From positions 1-16,652 of the forward strand of contig JBKOWZ010000146.1 of assembly GCA_046724665.1 (NCBI GenBank): a DNA stretch of 16,652 bases, given 5' to 3'. This DNA comes from Actinocrinis sp046724665. GTDB taxonomy: Bacteria > Actinomycetota > Actinomycetes > Streptomycetales > Catenulisporaceae. Below the pieces are notes generated by a model. The model worked only from the letters and a program-made list of their open reading frames with translations. It was not told where the DNA came from and searched no databases. Positions 6,153 to 12,890 of this stretch are shown here, one piece after another; position 1 is the stretch's first letter; each line of letters begins with the position of its first letter. Made by a program: the position numbers and the translations under genes.

Positions 6153-7442
6153 TCATGCGGTACGCGGCACCACCGCGAAGTGCGGACGGCTGGTGAAACT
6201 GGCCAGAATCCTCTGGTCGGTGCGCCACGCGAGCCCGTACGCCGCGCTGATCGCGGACAGCGCCGTGGCGACGCCACAGAACGCCAGTGCCCAGCGTACC
6301 CCGACCGCCCCGGCCAGCCAGCCGACCAGCGGCGAGCCGATCGGCGTGCCGCCCATGAATACGAGCAGGTAGACACCCATCACCCGGCCGCGCAGATGCG
6401 GCGCCACAGTGGTCTGCATGACAGCGTTCGCCGTTGTGGCGACCGTGAGTCCGGCGATGCCCGTGAGCAGTAGCAGGAATGCGAACGCGGCGAAATCCGG
6501 CATCACGGCACTAACCGCCTCTAAAAGGCCGAACAACAGCGCACCGCCCAGCACGACACGGATCCGGGCGGTCCCCCGCCGGGCCGCGAGCAGCGCGCCG
6601 GTCAGCGAGCCGACCGCCATGATCGCGGACAGCAGCCCGTAGGCGGAGGCGCCGGAGTGGAAGATCTGGGTGGTGAACAGCGGCAGCAGAACCGGGAAGT
6701 TGAGCCCGAAGGTGCCGAACATCAGCACCGTGGCGAGCACCGCGACCAGGTCCGGCCGGGTGCGCAGATAGCGGAAGCCCTCGATCTGCTGGCCGCGGCG
6801 GCGCTCGACCCGCTTGGCCGGCAGCAGCTCGCGCGGCCGGATCGCGGCGAGTGCGGCCACCACCGCGACATACGAAACGGCGTTGATGAGGAACACCCAG
6901 GCGCTGCCGGCGACCTCGGAGCTGAACAGGCCGATCATCACACCGGCCACCGCCGGGCCGAGCACCCGGCCCAGGTTGAAGTTGGCCGAGTTCAGCGAGA
7001 CGGCGTTCTGCAACTGCTGCGGCCCGACCATCTCCACCACGAAGGACTGGCGCGCCGGGGTGTCCAGCGCGGCGACCGTGCCCAGCGCGAGCGCGAACAG
7101 ATAGATCTGCCACACCGTCACCGACCCGCTGAGGGTCAGCAGGCCGAGCGCGGCGGCCAGCACGCCCATCGCGCTCTGGGTGATCATCAGCATGACGCGC
7201 TTGCGGTAGCGGTCGGCCAGGGCCCCGCCCCAGACGGAGAGCAGCAGGATCGGCAGGAACTGGAGCGCTGTGACCACACCGAGCGCGGTGCCGCTGTGGG
7301 TCAGCGCCAGCACCAGCCAGTCCTGGGCGATGCGCTGCATCCAGGTGCCGGTGTTGGAGACCAACTGCCCGGCGAAGAAGAGCCGGTAGCTGCGGATACT
7401 GAGGGAACGGAACGTGGTTTGCACGGCGCTTCGCGCGCTCAA
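6153..7442 (-). CDS. MFS exporter, MFS_3/EntS-like
   Basis: A 429-residue polytopic membrane protein of the MFS_3 drug/siderophore-export type. The N-terminus (QTTFRSLSIRSYRLFFAGQLVSNTGTWMQRIAQDWLVLALT) is the standard entry of this family, and the loop motif GGALADRYRKR lies at residues 72-82. About 12 hydrophobic segments follow. Substrate unknown. TTG 7442 is chosen because GAGGGGG stands 6-8 bases before it. GTG 7424 is an alternative, and a longer reading from ATG 7517 would swallow the operator-like sequence at 7483-7496 and has no family match in its first 25 residues. It is divergent from the first ECF42 module. Despite the EntS resemblance no siderophore genes are nearby. Confidence 0.85.
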   Translation of the reverse strand: MSARSAVQTTFRSLSIRSYRLFFAGQLVSNTGTWMQRIAQDWLVLALTHSGTALGVVTALQFLPILLLSVWGGALADRYRKRVMLMITQSAMGVLAAALGLLTLSGSVTVWQIYLFALALGTVAALDTPARQSFVVEMVGPQQLQNAVSLNSANFNLGRVLGPAVAGVMIGLFSSEVAGSAWVFLINAVSYVAVVAALAAIRPRELLPAKRVERRRGQQIEGFRYLRTRPDLVAVLATVLMFGTFGLNFPVLLPLFTTQIFHSGASAYGLLSAIMAVGSLTGALLAARRGTARIRVVLGGALLFGLLEAVSAVMPDFAAFAFLLLLTGIAGLTVATTANAVMQTTVAPHLRGRVMGVYLLVFMGGTPIGSPLVGWLAGAVGVRWALAFCGVATALSAISAAYGLAWRTDQRILASFTSRPHFAVVPRTA

Positions 7443-7482
7443 GGGCAGCCCCCTCGGTCGTCGTGGTACTGAGCTTACATCA

Positions 7483-7496
7483 TTAGTTACGCTAAC
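7483..7496. promoter_or_regulatory. Candidate MarR-type operator upstream of the MFS gene
   Basis: TTAGTTACGCTAAC contains overlapping inverted repeats, TTAG-N5-CTAA and GTTA-N3-TAAC, in an AT-rich island within GC-rich surroundings. Such TTAG/CTAA palindromes are typical of MarR-family sites before drug-exporter genes in actinomycetes. No MarR gene is in the window, so the regulator would act from elsewhere. Confidence 0.4.
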
Positions 7497-7552
7497 GAGA
7501 AACAGGTTATTCCCCATTCAGTCCCTTACACAGCGGCTGAATCGCGCCGGGT

Positions 7553-7579
7553 TGTCGATTCGGCGGCATGCTGTTCGTC
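7553..7579 (+). promoter_or_regulatory. ECF42-type promoter of the first DGPF-sigma module
   Basis: TGTCGA (7553-7558), a 17-base spacer and CGTC (7576-7579). This matches the known ECF42 target motif (TGTCGA at -35, CGA/TC at -10), about 47 bases before the DGPF gene. The pattern suggests direct autoregulation of the module. Confidence 0.7.
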
Positions 7580-7626
7580 GTATGTGGTGTCGGAACCGAC
7601 CGATCCGAGGTGAAGGGACACCAGCT

Positions 7627-7965
7627 GTGGCCGAATACATGATCCTGCTCTTCGACGACGAGGCGGCCTGGGCGGCGGCGGCGCCGGAGGACTTCGACCG
7701 GATGCTGTCCGCGCACAACCGCTTCCAGCAGCAGGTCGTCGAGCTCGGCGGCAAGATCGTCAGCAGCAAGGCGCTCCAGCCGAGCAGCACCGCCACCACC
7801 ATCCGCGGCGACGTGGTCACCGACGGGCCGTTCGCCGAGACCAAGGAGGGGCTCGGCGGCTACTACGTGGTGGACGTCGAGGACCTGGACAAGGCGCTGG
7901 CCGTCGGCAAGCTGGTGCCGACGCTCAACGGCGGGGTCGAGGTCCGGCCGATCATGGTCTACTAG
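7627..7965 (+). CDS. DGPF-domain (YCII-related) protein, ECF42 partner, module 1
   Basis: A 112-residue small protein with the family signature DGPFAETKE at residues 66-74, followed by GGYYVVDVEDLDKAL and the C-terminal VEVRPIM strand. YCII-related/DGPF proteins are dimeric alpha-beta barrels of unclear biochemical role and are the characteristic targets of ECF42 sigma factors. GTG 7627 is chosen because AAGGGA (7613-7618) stands 8 bases before it and the reading VAEYMILLF matches the family start; the upstream open frame overlaps the promoter. The sigma gene starts one base after its stop, so the two are co-transcribed. Confidence 0.9.
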   Translation: MAEYMILLFDDEAAWAAAAPEDFDRMLSAHNRFQQQVVELGGKIVSSKALQPSSTATTIRGDVVTDGPFAETKEGLGGYYVVDVEDLDKALAVGKLVPTLNGGVEVRPIMVY

Positions 7966-7966
7966 C

Positions 7967-9256
7967 GTGCCCGCCGGGCCACGGCGGGCCGCGGCCGAGG
8001 CGCGGTCGGCGGTGGCGCAGGCGCACCGTCGCGAGTGGGCATTCGTGCTCGCCGCGACGGTGCGCGTCACCGGCGACCTCGACCAGGCCGAGGAATGCGT
8101 GCAGGACGCCTACCTGGCGGCGCTCGACGCGTGGACCCGGCAGGGCGTCCCGAACAGCCCAGGCGCGTGGCTGACGACCACGGCCCGGCGCCGCGCGCTG
8201 GACGCCCAGCGGCGCCGGCGGGCGCTGCGCGACAAGCTGCCGCTGCTGGTCGAACCGGAGCCGAGCAGCGGCGCACTGGACGCGGAACTCGGCGACGACG
8301 GCCCGATCCCGGACGACCGGCTGCGCCTGGTGTTCACCTGCTGTCATCCGGCGCTGCGCGTCGAGGCACAGATCGCGCTGACGCTGCGGCTGGTCTGCGG
8401 CCTGACGACCCGCCAGATCGCCGAGGCCTTCCTGGTCTCCGAGGCGACCATGGCGGCGCGGGTCACCCGGGCCAAGAAGAAGATCGCCGCGGCGCGCATC
8501 CCTTATCGGGTGCCTGAGACCAACGAGCTGCCGGACCGGCTGCGCGCGGTGCTCGCCGTGGTGCACCTCGTCTACACGACCGGCCACACCGACCCGACCG
8601 GCGCCGAACTGACGCAGCGTGAGCTGGCGCACCGGGCCATCGACCTGGCCCGGATGCTGCACAAGCTGATGCCCGACGAGCGCGAGGTACGCGGCCTACT
8701 GGCGTTGCTGCTGCTCACCGACGCGCGCGAGCGAGCGCGCACGGACGCCGCCGGCCGGCTGGTGCTGCTCGAAGACCAGGATCGGACGCTCTGGAACCAG
8801 GACCAGATCAAGGAGGGCACGTCCCTGGTCACCGAGGCGCTGCGCGGCGGGCGCCCCGGCAGGTACGCACTTCAGGCGGCGATCGCCGCCCTGCACAGCG
8901 AAGCGCACACGTACCAGGACACCGACTGGCCGCAGATCGTGCGTCTTTACGACGTGCTCCTGCGCGTGTGGCCGTCTCCGGTAGTGGAGCTGAACCGCGC
9001 AGCCGCGTGTGCGATGGCCGACGGGCCCGAGGCGGGGCTGGCCGAGATCGCCGAGTTGGAGCGGCGCCTTGAGCGTGAGCGTGACTCAAGCCTCGTCGGC
9101 TATCGGTACCTCCCCGCGGCCAAGGCCGACCTGCTGCGTCGCCTCGGCCGCATGCGAGAGGCGGCGCAGGTCTACCGCGAGGCGTTGGAGTTGACCGAGG
9201 GCGCGGTGGAGCGGGAGTTCGTCCTCGGCAGACTGCGCGAGCTGGGTGCTGGCTAA
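7967..9256 (+). CDS. ECF42-type RNA polymerase sigma factor with TPR-like C-terminal extension, module 1
   Basis: A 429-residue protein. The sigma2 region spans about residues 20-85 (REWAFVLAATVRVTGDLDQAEECVQDAY, then AWLTTTARRRALD) and sigma4 about 115-175 (RLVFTCCHPALRVEAQIALTLR, the helix-turn-helix TTRQIAEAFLVSEATMAARVTRAKKKI). The remaining 250 residues are the helical TPR-like extension typical of ECF42, with TDWPQIVRLYDVLL and PSPVVELNRAAACAMADGPEAGL. ECF42 members have no anti-sigma factor; the extension is reported as needed for activity. GTG 7967 lies one base after the DGPF stop, without a clear ribosome site, so translational coupling is likely. It would recognise the promoter at 7553-7579. 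Confidence 0.93.
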   Translation: MPAGPRRAAAEARSAVAQAHRREWAFVLAATVRVTGDLDQAEECVQDAYLAALDAWTRQGVPNSPGAWLTTTARRRALDAQRRRRALRDKLPLLVEPEPSSGALDAELGDDGPIPDDRLRLVFTCCHPALRVEAQIALTLRLVCGLTTRQIAEAFLVSEATMAARVTRAKKKIAAARIPYRVPETNELPDRLRAVLAVVHLVYTTGHTDPTGAELTQRELAHRAIDLARMLHKLMPDEREVRGLLALLLLTDARERARTDAAGRLVLLEDQDRTLWNQDQIKEGTSLVTEALRGGRPGRYALQAAIAALHSEAHTYQDTDWPQIVRLYDVLLRVWPSPVVELNRAAACAMADGPEAGLAEIAELERRLERERDSSLVGYRYLPAAKADLLRRLGRMREAAQVYREALELTEGAVEREFVLGRLRELGAG

Positions 9257-9300
9257 TTCGGCGCTGGCTTGTGCGGTGTCCACAAACCATGACCGCGGAC

Positions 9301-9319
9301 CGGAACCGCGAAGGTTCCG
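9301..9319 (+). terminator. Hairpin after sigma factor of module 1
   Basis: CGGAACC-GCGAA-GGTTCCG: a perfect 7-bp stem with a 5-base loop, 44 bases after the stop, followed by CTCTACT. A plausible weak terminator. Confidence 0.45.
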
Positions 9320-9435
9320 CTCTACTGAGGCTGTCACCCGGCGAACTTTGGTGGACTTCGCGCTAGTGCCGTGGCGGCCGACCTTTGCCCGCAAGCGAGG
9401 CGTTCCAGGGCGGCATATGGCTAGGCGCGGCACTG

Positions 9436-9594
9436 GAGCCTGTTTCAAAAGTCCCGCCGGGGTCGTGTCGCCTGTCACGCACGCTCGCCGCGCTGTCGGC
9501 ACGCCCCCACACCCCGGTATAGGGCCACACCCCGGCTCGCGACCGCACGCGCCAGACGCCACGCCCTACCCGACGCTACCTTTGAAACAGGCTC
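9436..9594. mobile_element. MITE-like element, 159 bp, with 14-bp perfect terminal inverted repeats
   Basis: GAGCCTGTTTCAAA at 9436-9449 and its exact complement TTTGAAACAGGCTC at 9581-9594 bound a 131-bp interior without coding capacity. Short perfect ends and small size are typical of a MITE derived from a DNA-transposon IS; the ends look like those of IS5-type elements (impression only). No clear target duplication is seen: flanks are CACTG on the left and TAGCG on the right. The last base (9594) is the third base of the TAG stop of the second sigma gene. The ends could also pair as a long-loop terminator. Confidence 0.6.
9507..9535 (+). repeat. 11-bp direct repeat inside the MITE-like element
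   Basis: CCACACCCCGG occurs at 9507-9517 and again at 9525-9535, separated by TATAGGG. It is interior to the 159-bp element and may be a protein-binding or transposase-binding subterminal repeat, or simple slippage. Confidence 0.6.
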
Positions 9595-10832
9595 TAGCGA
9601 CCTCCGCCCGCCGCGAGCCGTCGGGCAAGCAGGCGACGTTCCGCTTCAGTCGGGGCGAGTTCGAGCGCCGTGCGCAGGTAGGCCTCGGCCTCGTCTGCGC
9701 GTCCGGCGCGGCGCAGCAGGTCAGCGCGCGTGGCGTGCAGCAGGTAGTAGCCGTCCAGCCGACCGGATTCGGCGATCGCCTCCACCAGCGGCAGCGCCGC
9801 CTCGGGCCCCTGCGCCATGGCCACGGCGACCGCGTGGTTCAGGTCCACCACTGGGCTTGGGGCCACTCGAGCCAACTGTGCATACAAGCCGACGATCTGC
9901 GGCCAGTCGGTCGTCGCGGTGGACGGCGCGGTCGCGTGGCAGGCCGCGATCGCGGCCTGGATCTGGAACGGCCCGGCCCGGCGCCGCCGCAGCGCGCGCT
10001 CGAGGATCGCGGTGCCTTCGGCGATCTGGTCCCGATCCCACTGGGACCGGTCCTGCTCCTCCAGCGTGACCAGTTCACCGCTCGCGTCAACGCGCGAGGG
10101 GCGACGCGCGTCGTGCAGCAGCATCAGCGCGAGCATGCCGTGCGCCTCGGGCTCGTCGGGCATCAGCGCCGCCAGCACCCGGGCGAGCCGGATCGCCTCG
10201 CGGCTCAGCCGCGTCTTGTGCTGCTGGTCGCCGTAGCCCTCGTTGTACAGCAGGTAGAGCACGTGCAGGACGGCCGGCAGCCGTTCCGGCAGCAGGTGCG
10301 CCGGCGGGACGCGCACCGGGATGACCGCGTGCGCGATCTTCTGTTTGGCGCGGAAGAGGCGCTGGCCCATCGTGCGCTCCGGCACCAGGAAAGCACGCGC
10401 GATCTCGGCGGTGCTCAGCCCGGCCAGCGCCCGCAGCGTCAGCGCCACCTGGGCGTCGAGGTTCAGCGCCGGGTGGCAGCAGGTGAACATCAGCTCGAGC
10501 CGCTCGTCCGGGATCTCGCCGTCGCTGGTGTAGGTCGGTGGCGGTGGCTGCTGCTCCATGGCGGCCAGTTCCCTCATCTTCGCCGCCTCGGCCGACGCGC
10601 GGCGCATCCGGTCCACCGCGCGGTTGCGCGCGACGGTGGTCAGCCACGCCAGCGGCTGGCTCGGCACGCCGGCCGCCGGCCACCTGCGCAGCGCCTGGGT
10701 GAAGGCGTCCTGCGCGCACTCCTCGGCCAGGTCCCAGTCGCCGCCGGTGAACCGGATCATGGTCGCCACGATCCGGCTCCACCCGTCGGCGTAGATCCCG
10801 GCGACGAACTCGCCGGTCGGGTCGCCGGTCAT
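9594..10832 (-). CDS. ECF42-type RNA polymerase sigma factor with TPR-like C-terminal extension, module 2
   Basis: A 412-residue protein. Sigma2 covers about residues 12-80 (GWSRIVATMIRFTGGDWDLAEECAQDAF, then AWLTTVARNRAVDRMRR). Sigma4 is about 110-170 (MFTCCHPALNLDAQVALTLRALAGLSTAEIARAFLVPERTMGQRLFRAKQKI). The extension carries LYLLYNEGYG, TDWPQIVGLYAQL, PSPVVDLNHAVAVAMAQGPEAAL and a C-terminal TPR-like repeat. It clearly differs from the module 1 paralogue throughout, so this is not a recent tandem copy. ATG 10832 lies 8 bp after the stop of its DGPF partner. The C-terminal stop TAG is completed by the MITE-like end, so the original C-terminus may have differed. Confidence 0.92.
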   Translation of the reverse strand: MTGDPTGEFVAGIYADGWSRIVATMIRFTGGDWDLAEECAQDAFTQALRRWPAAGVPSQPLAWLTTVARNRAVDRMRRASAEAAKMRELAAMEQQPPPPTYTSDGEIPDERLELMFTCCHPALNLDAQVALTLRALAGLSTAEIARAFLVPERTMGQRLFRAKQKIAHAVIPVRVPPAHLLPERLPAVLHVLYLLYNEGYGDQQHKTRLSREAIRLARVLAALMPDEPEAHGMLALMLLHDARRPSRVDASGELVTLEEQDRSQWDRDQIAEGTAILERALRRRRAGPFQIQAAIAACHATAPSTATTDWPQIVGLYAQLARVAPSPVVDLNHAVAVAMAQGPEAALPLVEAIAESGRLDGYYLLHATRADLLRRAGRADEAEAYLRTALELAPTEAERRLLARRLAAGGGR

Positions 10833-10840
10833 CCGGCGTG

Positions 10841-11176
10841 CTAGCCCTCGCTCCAGAAGGGACGCAGCTCGATCACGCCGCCCCAGGCCATCGGGTGCTT
10901 GGCGGCGACCTCCACGGCCTCGTCCAGATCGGCGCACTCGAGCACGTCGAACCCGGCGATCAGGTCCTTGGTCTCGGCATACGGCCCGTCCGAGAGCAGC
11001 ACCTCGCGATTGCGCACCCGCACGGTGGTCGCGTCGCTGCCCGGCCGGATCCGCTCGCCGATCAGCCGGATGCCCTTGCCGTCCATCTCGCTGACCCACG
11101 CCTCGACGTCCGGCGCGCCCTCGTCGGCGCCGGCGGGCAGGTCGGGGTCCACGCACACCAACATCAGATACCTCAT
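10841..11176 (-). CDS. DGPF-domain (YCII-related) protein, ECF42 partner, module 2
   Basis: A 111-residue protein beginning MRYLMLVCVDPD, with the signature DGPYAETKD at residues 63-71, then GFDVLECADLDEAVEVAAKHP and the C-terminal strand GVIELRPFW. It belongs to the same family as the module 1 small protein but is only moderately similar to it. ATG 11176 is preceded by GGAG (11184-11187, minus strand) at 7 bases. A longer upstream reading lacks family similarity. The gene leads the sigma gene by 8 bp and has its own ECF42-like promoter about 55 bases upstream. Biochemical function is unknown for the family. Confidence 0.9.
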   Translation of the reverse strand: MRYLMLVCVDPDLPAGADEGAPDVEAWVSEMDGKGIRLIGERIRPGSDATTVRVRNREVLLSDGPYAETKDLIAGFDVLECADLDEAVEVAAKHPMAWGGVIELRPFWSEG

Positions 11177-11231
11177 CGGTCCGCTCCGTTCACGGTAGTT
11201 CGGCGGCGTCTCGCGCCGTTTCCTTGTGCAT

Positions 11232-11258
11232 GACGAACGGACCGGCCGCTCTACTACA
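11232..11258 (-). promoter_or_regulatory. ECF42-like promoter of the second DGPF-sigma module
   Basis: On the minus strand TGTAGT (11253-11258), a 17-base spacer and CGTC (11232-11235). The -10 matches fully; the -35 matches 4 of 6 bases of TGTCGA. Spacing and distance to the start (55 bases) mirror module 1, and both -10 elements are embedded in GTTCGTC. Confidence 0.55.
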
Positions 11259-11319
11259 GGCTCGCGCGAAAAATCTTCGAACGCATCCGGCCGCCGGCCC
11301 TCGCGTCGGGTCCGGTGGC

Positions 11320-11325
11320 TAGTCT
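11320..11325 (+). promoter_or_regulatory. -10 box giving a leaderless DUF2530 transcript
   Basis: TAGTCT lies exactly 7 bases before GTG 11333, the arrangement expected when transcription starts at or next to the start codon. No Shine-Dalgarno is present. Confidence 0.5.
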
Positions 11326-11332
11326 GTTCGGC

Positions 11333-11614
11333 GTGACTGCACCTCAAGACCAGGAGACGGCGGCGTCGGATCCGGCTCCCGGCGAACGGCCGGCGCTGGA
11401 GCCGATGGAGACCAACGACGTGCTGATCGTGGGGATCGGCACGGCGCTGTTCGCGGTGGCCTTTCTGATCCTGTTTCCCATGCACGCCTCGCTGGAGCGC
11501 GACGGGCACGGGCGCTGGCCGTGGATCGCCCTGTCCGGCTTCGTACTGGGACTACTGGGTCTGGTCTACTGCCGTCGCCGTGCGCAAAGGATGTCCAAAG
11601 TCAACGCACAGTAG
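11333..11614 (+). CDS. DUF2530-type small membrane protein
   Basis: A 93-residue protein with a hydrophilic N-terminal 25 residues and two transmembrane helices, about 29-49 (NDVLIVGIGTALFAVAFLILF) and 62-80 (WPWIALSGFVLGLLGLVYC), ending in a basic tail RRRAQRMSK. The TNDVLIVGIGTALFAVAF and LGLLGLVYCRRRA parts match the DUF2530 family of actinomycetes. No function is known. GTG 11333 is preferred because the -10 TAGTCT stands 7 bases before it; an in-frame GTG at 11315 lies upstream of that box. Confidence 0.75.
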   Translation: MTAPQDQETAASDPAPGERPALEPMETNDVLIVGIGTALFAVAFLILFPMHASLERDGHGRWPWIALSGFVLGLLGLVYCRRRAQRMSKVNAQ

Positions 11615-11637
11615 TCGCCCGATCGCACCAACGTCCA

Positions 11638-11643
11638 TATACT
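11638..11643 (+). promoter_or_regulatory. Near-consensus -10 box before the CxxCxGxG protein
   Basis: TATACT, one base from TATAAT, stands exactly 7 bases before GTG 11651. It gives either a leaderless mRNA from that GTG or a short 5' leader to ATG 11696. Confidence 0.6.
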
Positions 11644-11650
11644 GTCGGGT

Positions 11651-11863
11651 GTGCAATCACCACGCTCCGCAGCGGACGAGTCAAGGACGGGCGCCATGAT
11701 GGCACTGTGCCCAGACTGCGACGGGCAGGGACGCACCATCGTGACCTTCGGACTGTTGCGCGGCGCCGCAGGGCGCACCTCGCGGGTGACGGAGACGGTC
11801 GCGTTACGCGAGTGCGCCGTCTGTAACGGCATCGGCTGGTACGACCCGACCCACGGCAGGTAA
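11651..11863 (+). CDS. Small zinc-knuckle protein with two CxxCxGxG motifs, unknown function
   Basis: A 70-residue protein. It has CPDCDGQG at residues 20-27 and CAVCNGIG at 55-62, the same CxxCxGxG pattern that forms zinc sites in the DnaJ cysteine-rich domain. One pair of such motifs could hold a single zinc. Between them is a short segment (TIVTFGLLRGAAGRTSRVTETVALRE). No J-domain is present. Two starts are possible: GTG 11651 (leaderless, with TATACT 7 bases upstream) or ATG 11696/11699 (AAGGAC upstream), which would remove 15-16 N-terminal residues lacking features. It converges on the DUF3027 gene, 14 bp away. Function not recognised. Confidence 0.65.
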   Translation: MQSPRSAADESRTGAMMALCPDCDGQGRTIVTFGLLRGAAGRTSRVTETVALRECAVCNGIGWYDPTHGR

Positions 11864-11877
11864 CCGCCGGGTACTGC

Positions 11878-12813
11878 TCACGAGTGGCCGAACGCGACTT
11901 CCGCGTCGGCGTCCAGATCCGCGTCCTCAGCCTCGCCCTCGCCCTCGTCAGCCGGTTCGGCGGACACCGAGCCGGTCGGGCGCAGCTGGACGTGGTCGAA
12001 CGCGTACTCGTCCACGATCGGCTCGCCCGACTCGGCCGAGTCGGGGACCACGGCCGCCTCCGAGTGGCCGCCGCAGCCGAAGTCCAGCGCGACGACGTGG
12101 CCGTCGGCCGGGGAGTACTCGTTCGCGCACACGCCGAAGGCCTGGCTCAGCGTGCCGCGCAGCGCGGTGAGGAAACCGCAGGTCGCGCAGCTCGCCGGGG
12201 CGGCCTGCGCCATCGGCGTGGCCGGGCCGAAGGACTCGCCCCAGCGGTCGGCCGCGGCCTGGCGGCCGATCAGCGAGAGCACCCGGGTGCGGCCGAGGCC
12301 GAGTTCGAACGCGATCAGCGGCAGGCTGTCGCGCTGCGGGTCGGCCGGGTCGGCGTCGCCGGCCGGGGTCGGCACGGGGCCGCGCAGCGGCTTGGGGTGG
12401 TCCTCGTCGGCCCCGGTGTAGCCGGGCTCGAGCCGAGGGTCGTCCGCGGCGGTGGGCAGCAGGTCGCCGATGCCGATGTCGCCGGGCTGGATCCGCTCGC
12501 TCCACGGCAGCCAGCGCGGGGCCAGGATCGCGCCCTCGCCGGGCAGCAGTACCGTCTCGTCCACGGTGACCTGCTTCGAGCGCGAGGCCCTGGTCACCGT
12601 GACCGCCCAGCGCCAGCCGACGTAGCCGCGCTCCCGGGCGGCGAAGTAGTGGGTGACGATCCGCTCGCCCTCCGCGACCACGCCCAGGTGCGCGCCGACG
12701 CGGCCGATGCCGGCCACGTCCTCGGCCGCGGCGAGGGCCAGTTCGGTCGCCTCGGCGCAGGCCGAGTCCAGCACTGGGGTCCGGCTCGGCCGGGTCCGGG
12801 TCGTCACGCTCAC
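11878..12813 (-). CDS. DUF3027 domain protein
   Basis: A 311-residue protein. Residues 15-110 carry the DUF3027 core with GWRWAVTVTRASRSKQVTVDETVLLPG and WLPWSERIQPGDIGIGDLLPT. A second conserved part at 160-250 contains four cysteines that could bind zinc: C209xxC212, C229 and C247 (CATCGF, GVCANEYSPADGHVV, GCGGH). The last 25 residues are a strongly acidic tail. The family is conserved in actinomycetes but has no assigned role. GTG 12813 is chosen: a -10 TAACAT stands 7 bases before it and no ribosome site is visible, so the mRNA is probably leaderless. GTG 12807 is the only near alternative. Divergent from the MFS-mqnB-mqnD operon. Confidence 0.85.
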   Translation of the reverse strand: MSVTTRTRPSRTPVLDSACAEATELALAAAEDVAGIGRVGAHLGVVAEGERIVTHYFAARERGYVGWRWAVTVTRASRSKQVTVDETVLLPGEGAILAPRWLPWSERIQPGDIGIGDLLPTAADDPRLEPGYTGADEDHPKPLRGPVPTPAGDADPADPQRDSLPLIAFELGLGRTRVLSLIGRQAAADRWGESFGPATPMAQAAPASCATCGFLTALRGTLSQAFGVCANEYSPADGHVVALDFGCGGHSEAAVVPDSAESGEPIVDEYAFDHVQLRPTGSVSAEPADEGEGEAEDADLDADAEVAFGHS

Positions 12814-12820
12814 AAGGTCG

Positions 12821-12826
12821 ATGTTA
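12821..12826 (-). promoter_or_regulatory. -10 box giving a leaderless DUF3027 transcript
   Basis: On the minus strand TAACAT, then 7 bases CGACCTT, then GTG. The spacing is the same as at 11320 and 11638. Confidence 0.5.
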
Positions 12827-12890
12827 GTCGGTCCGGCATGCCTCTGGATGATGCGAGACAACGGAGGCGGCGGCGCGCGAGGATAGGCAC

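Larger units (their letters stand above)
9257..9593. other. Convergent intergenic region between two sigma-factor genes
   Basis: 337 bp without a supported gene. It holds a hairpin (9301-9319) that may end the module 1 transcript, about 115 bp with nothing recognised (9320-9435), and the MITE-like element (9436-9594). Open frames crossing it on both strands lack ribosome sites and any domain similarity. Confidence 0.7.

Noticed and set aside
6153..7517. Longer MFS reading from ATG 7517
   Set aside because: The added 25 residues have no family similarity and would cover the operator-like AT-rich island; TTG 7442 has a good ribosome site.
9507..9535. Spaced direct repeats as a CRISPR-like array
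   Set aside because: Only two 11-bp copies with a 7-base gap and no cas genes in the window.
9246..10844. 532-codon open frame on the plus strand across the second sigma gene
   Set aside because: It is antisense to the ECF42 gene and has no recognisable domain; it only results from lack of stops in GC-rich DNA.
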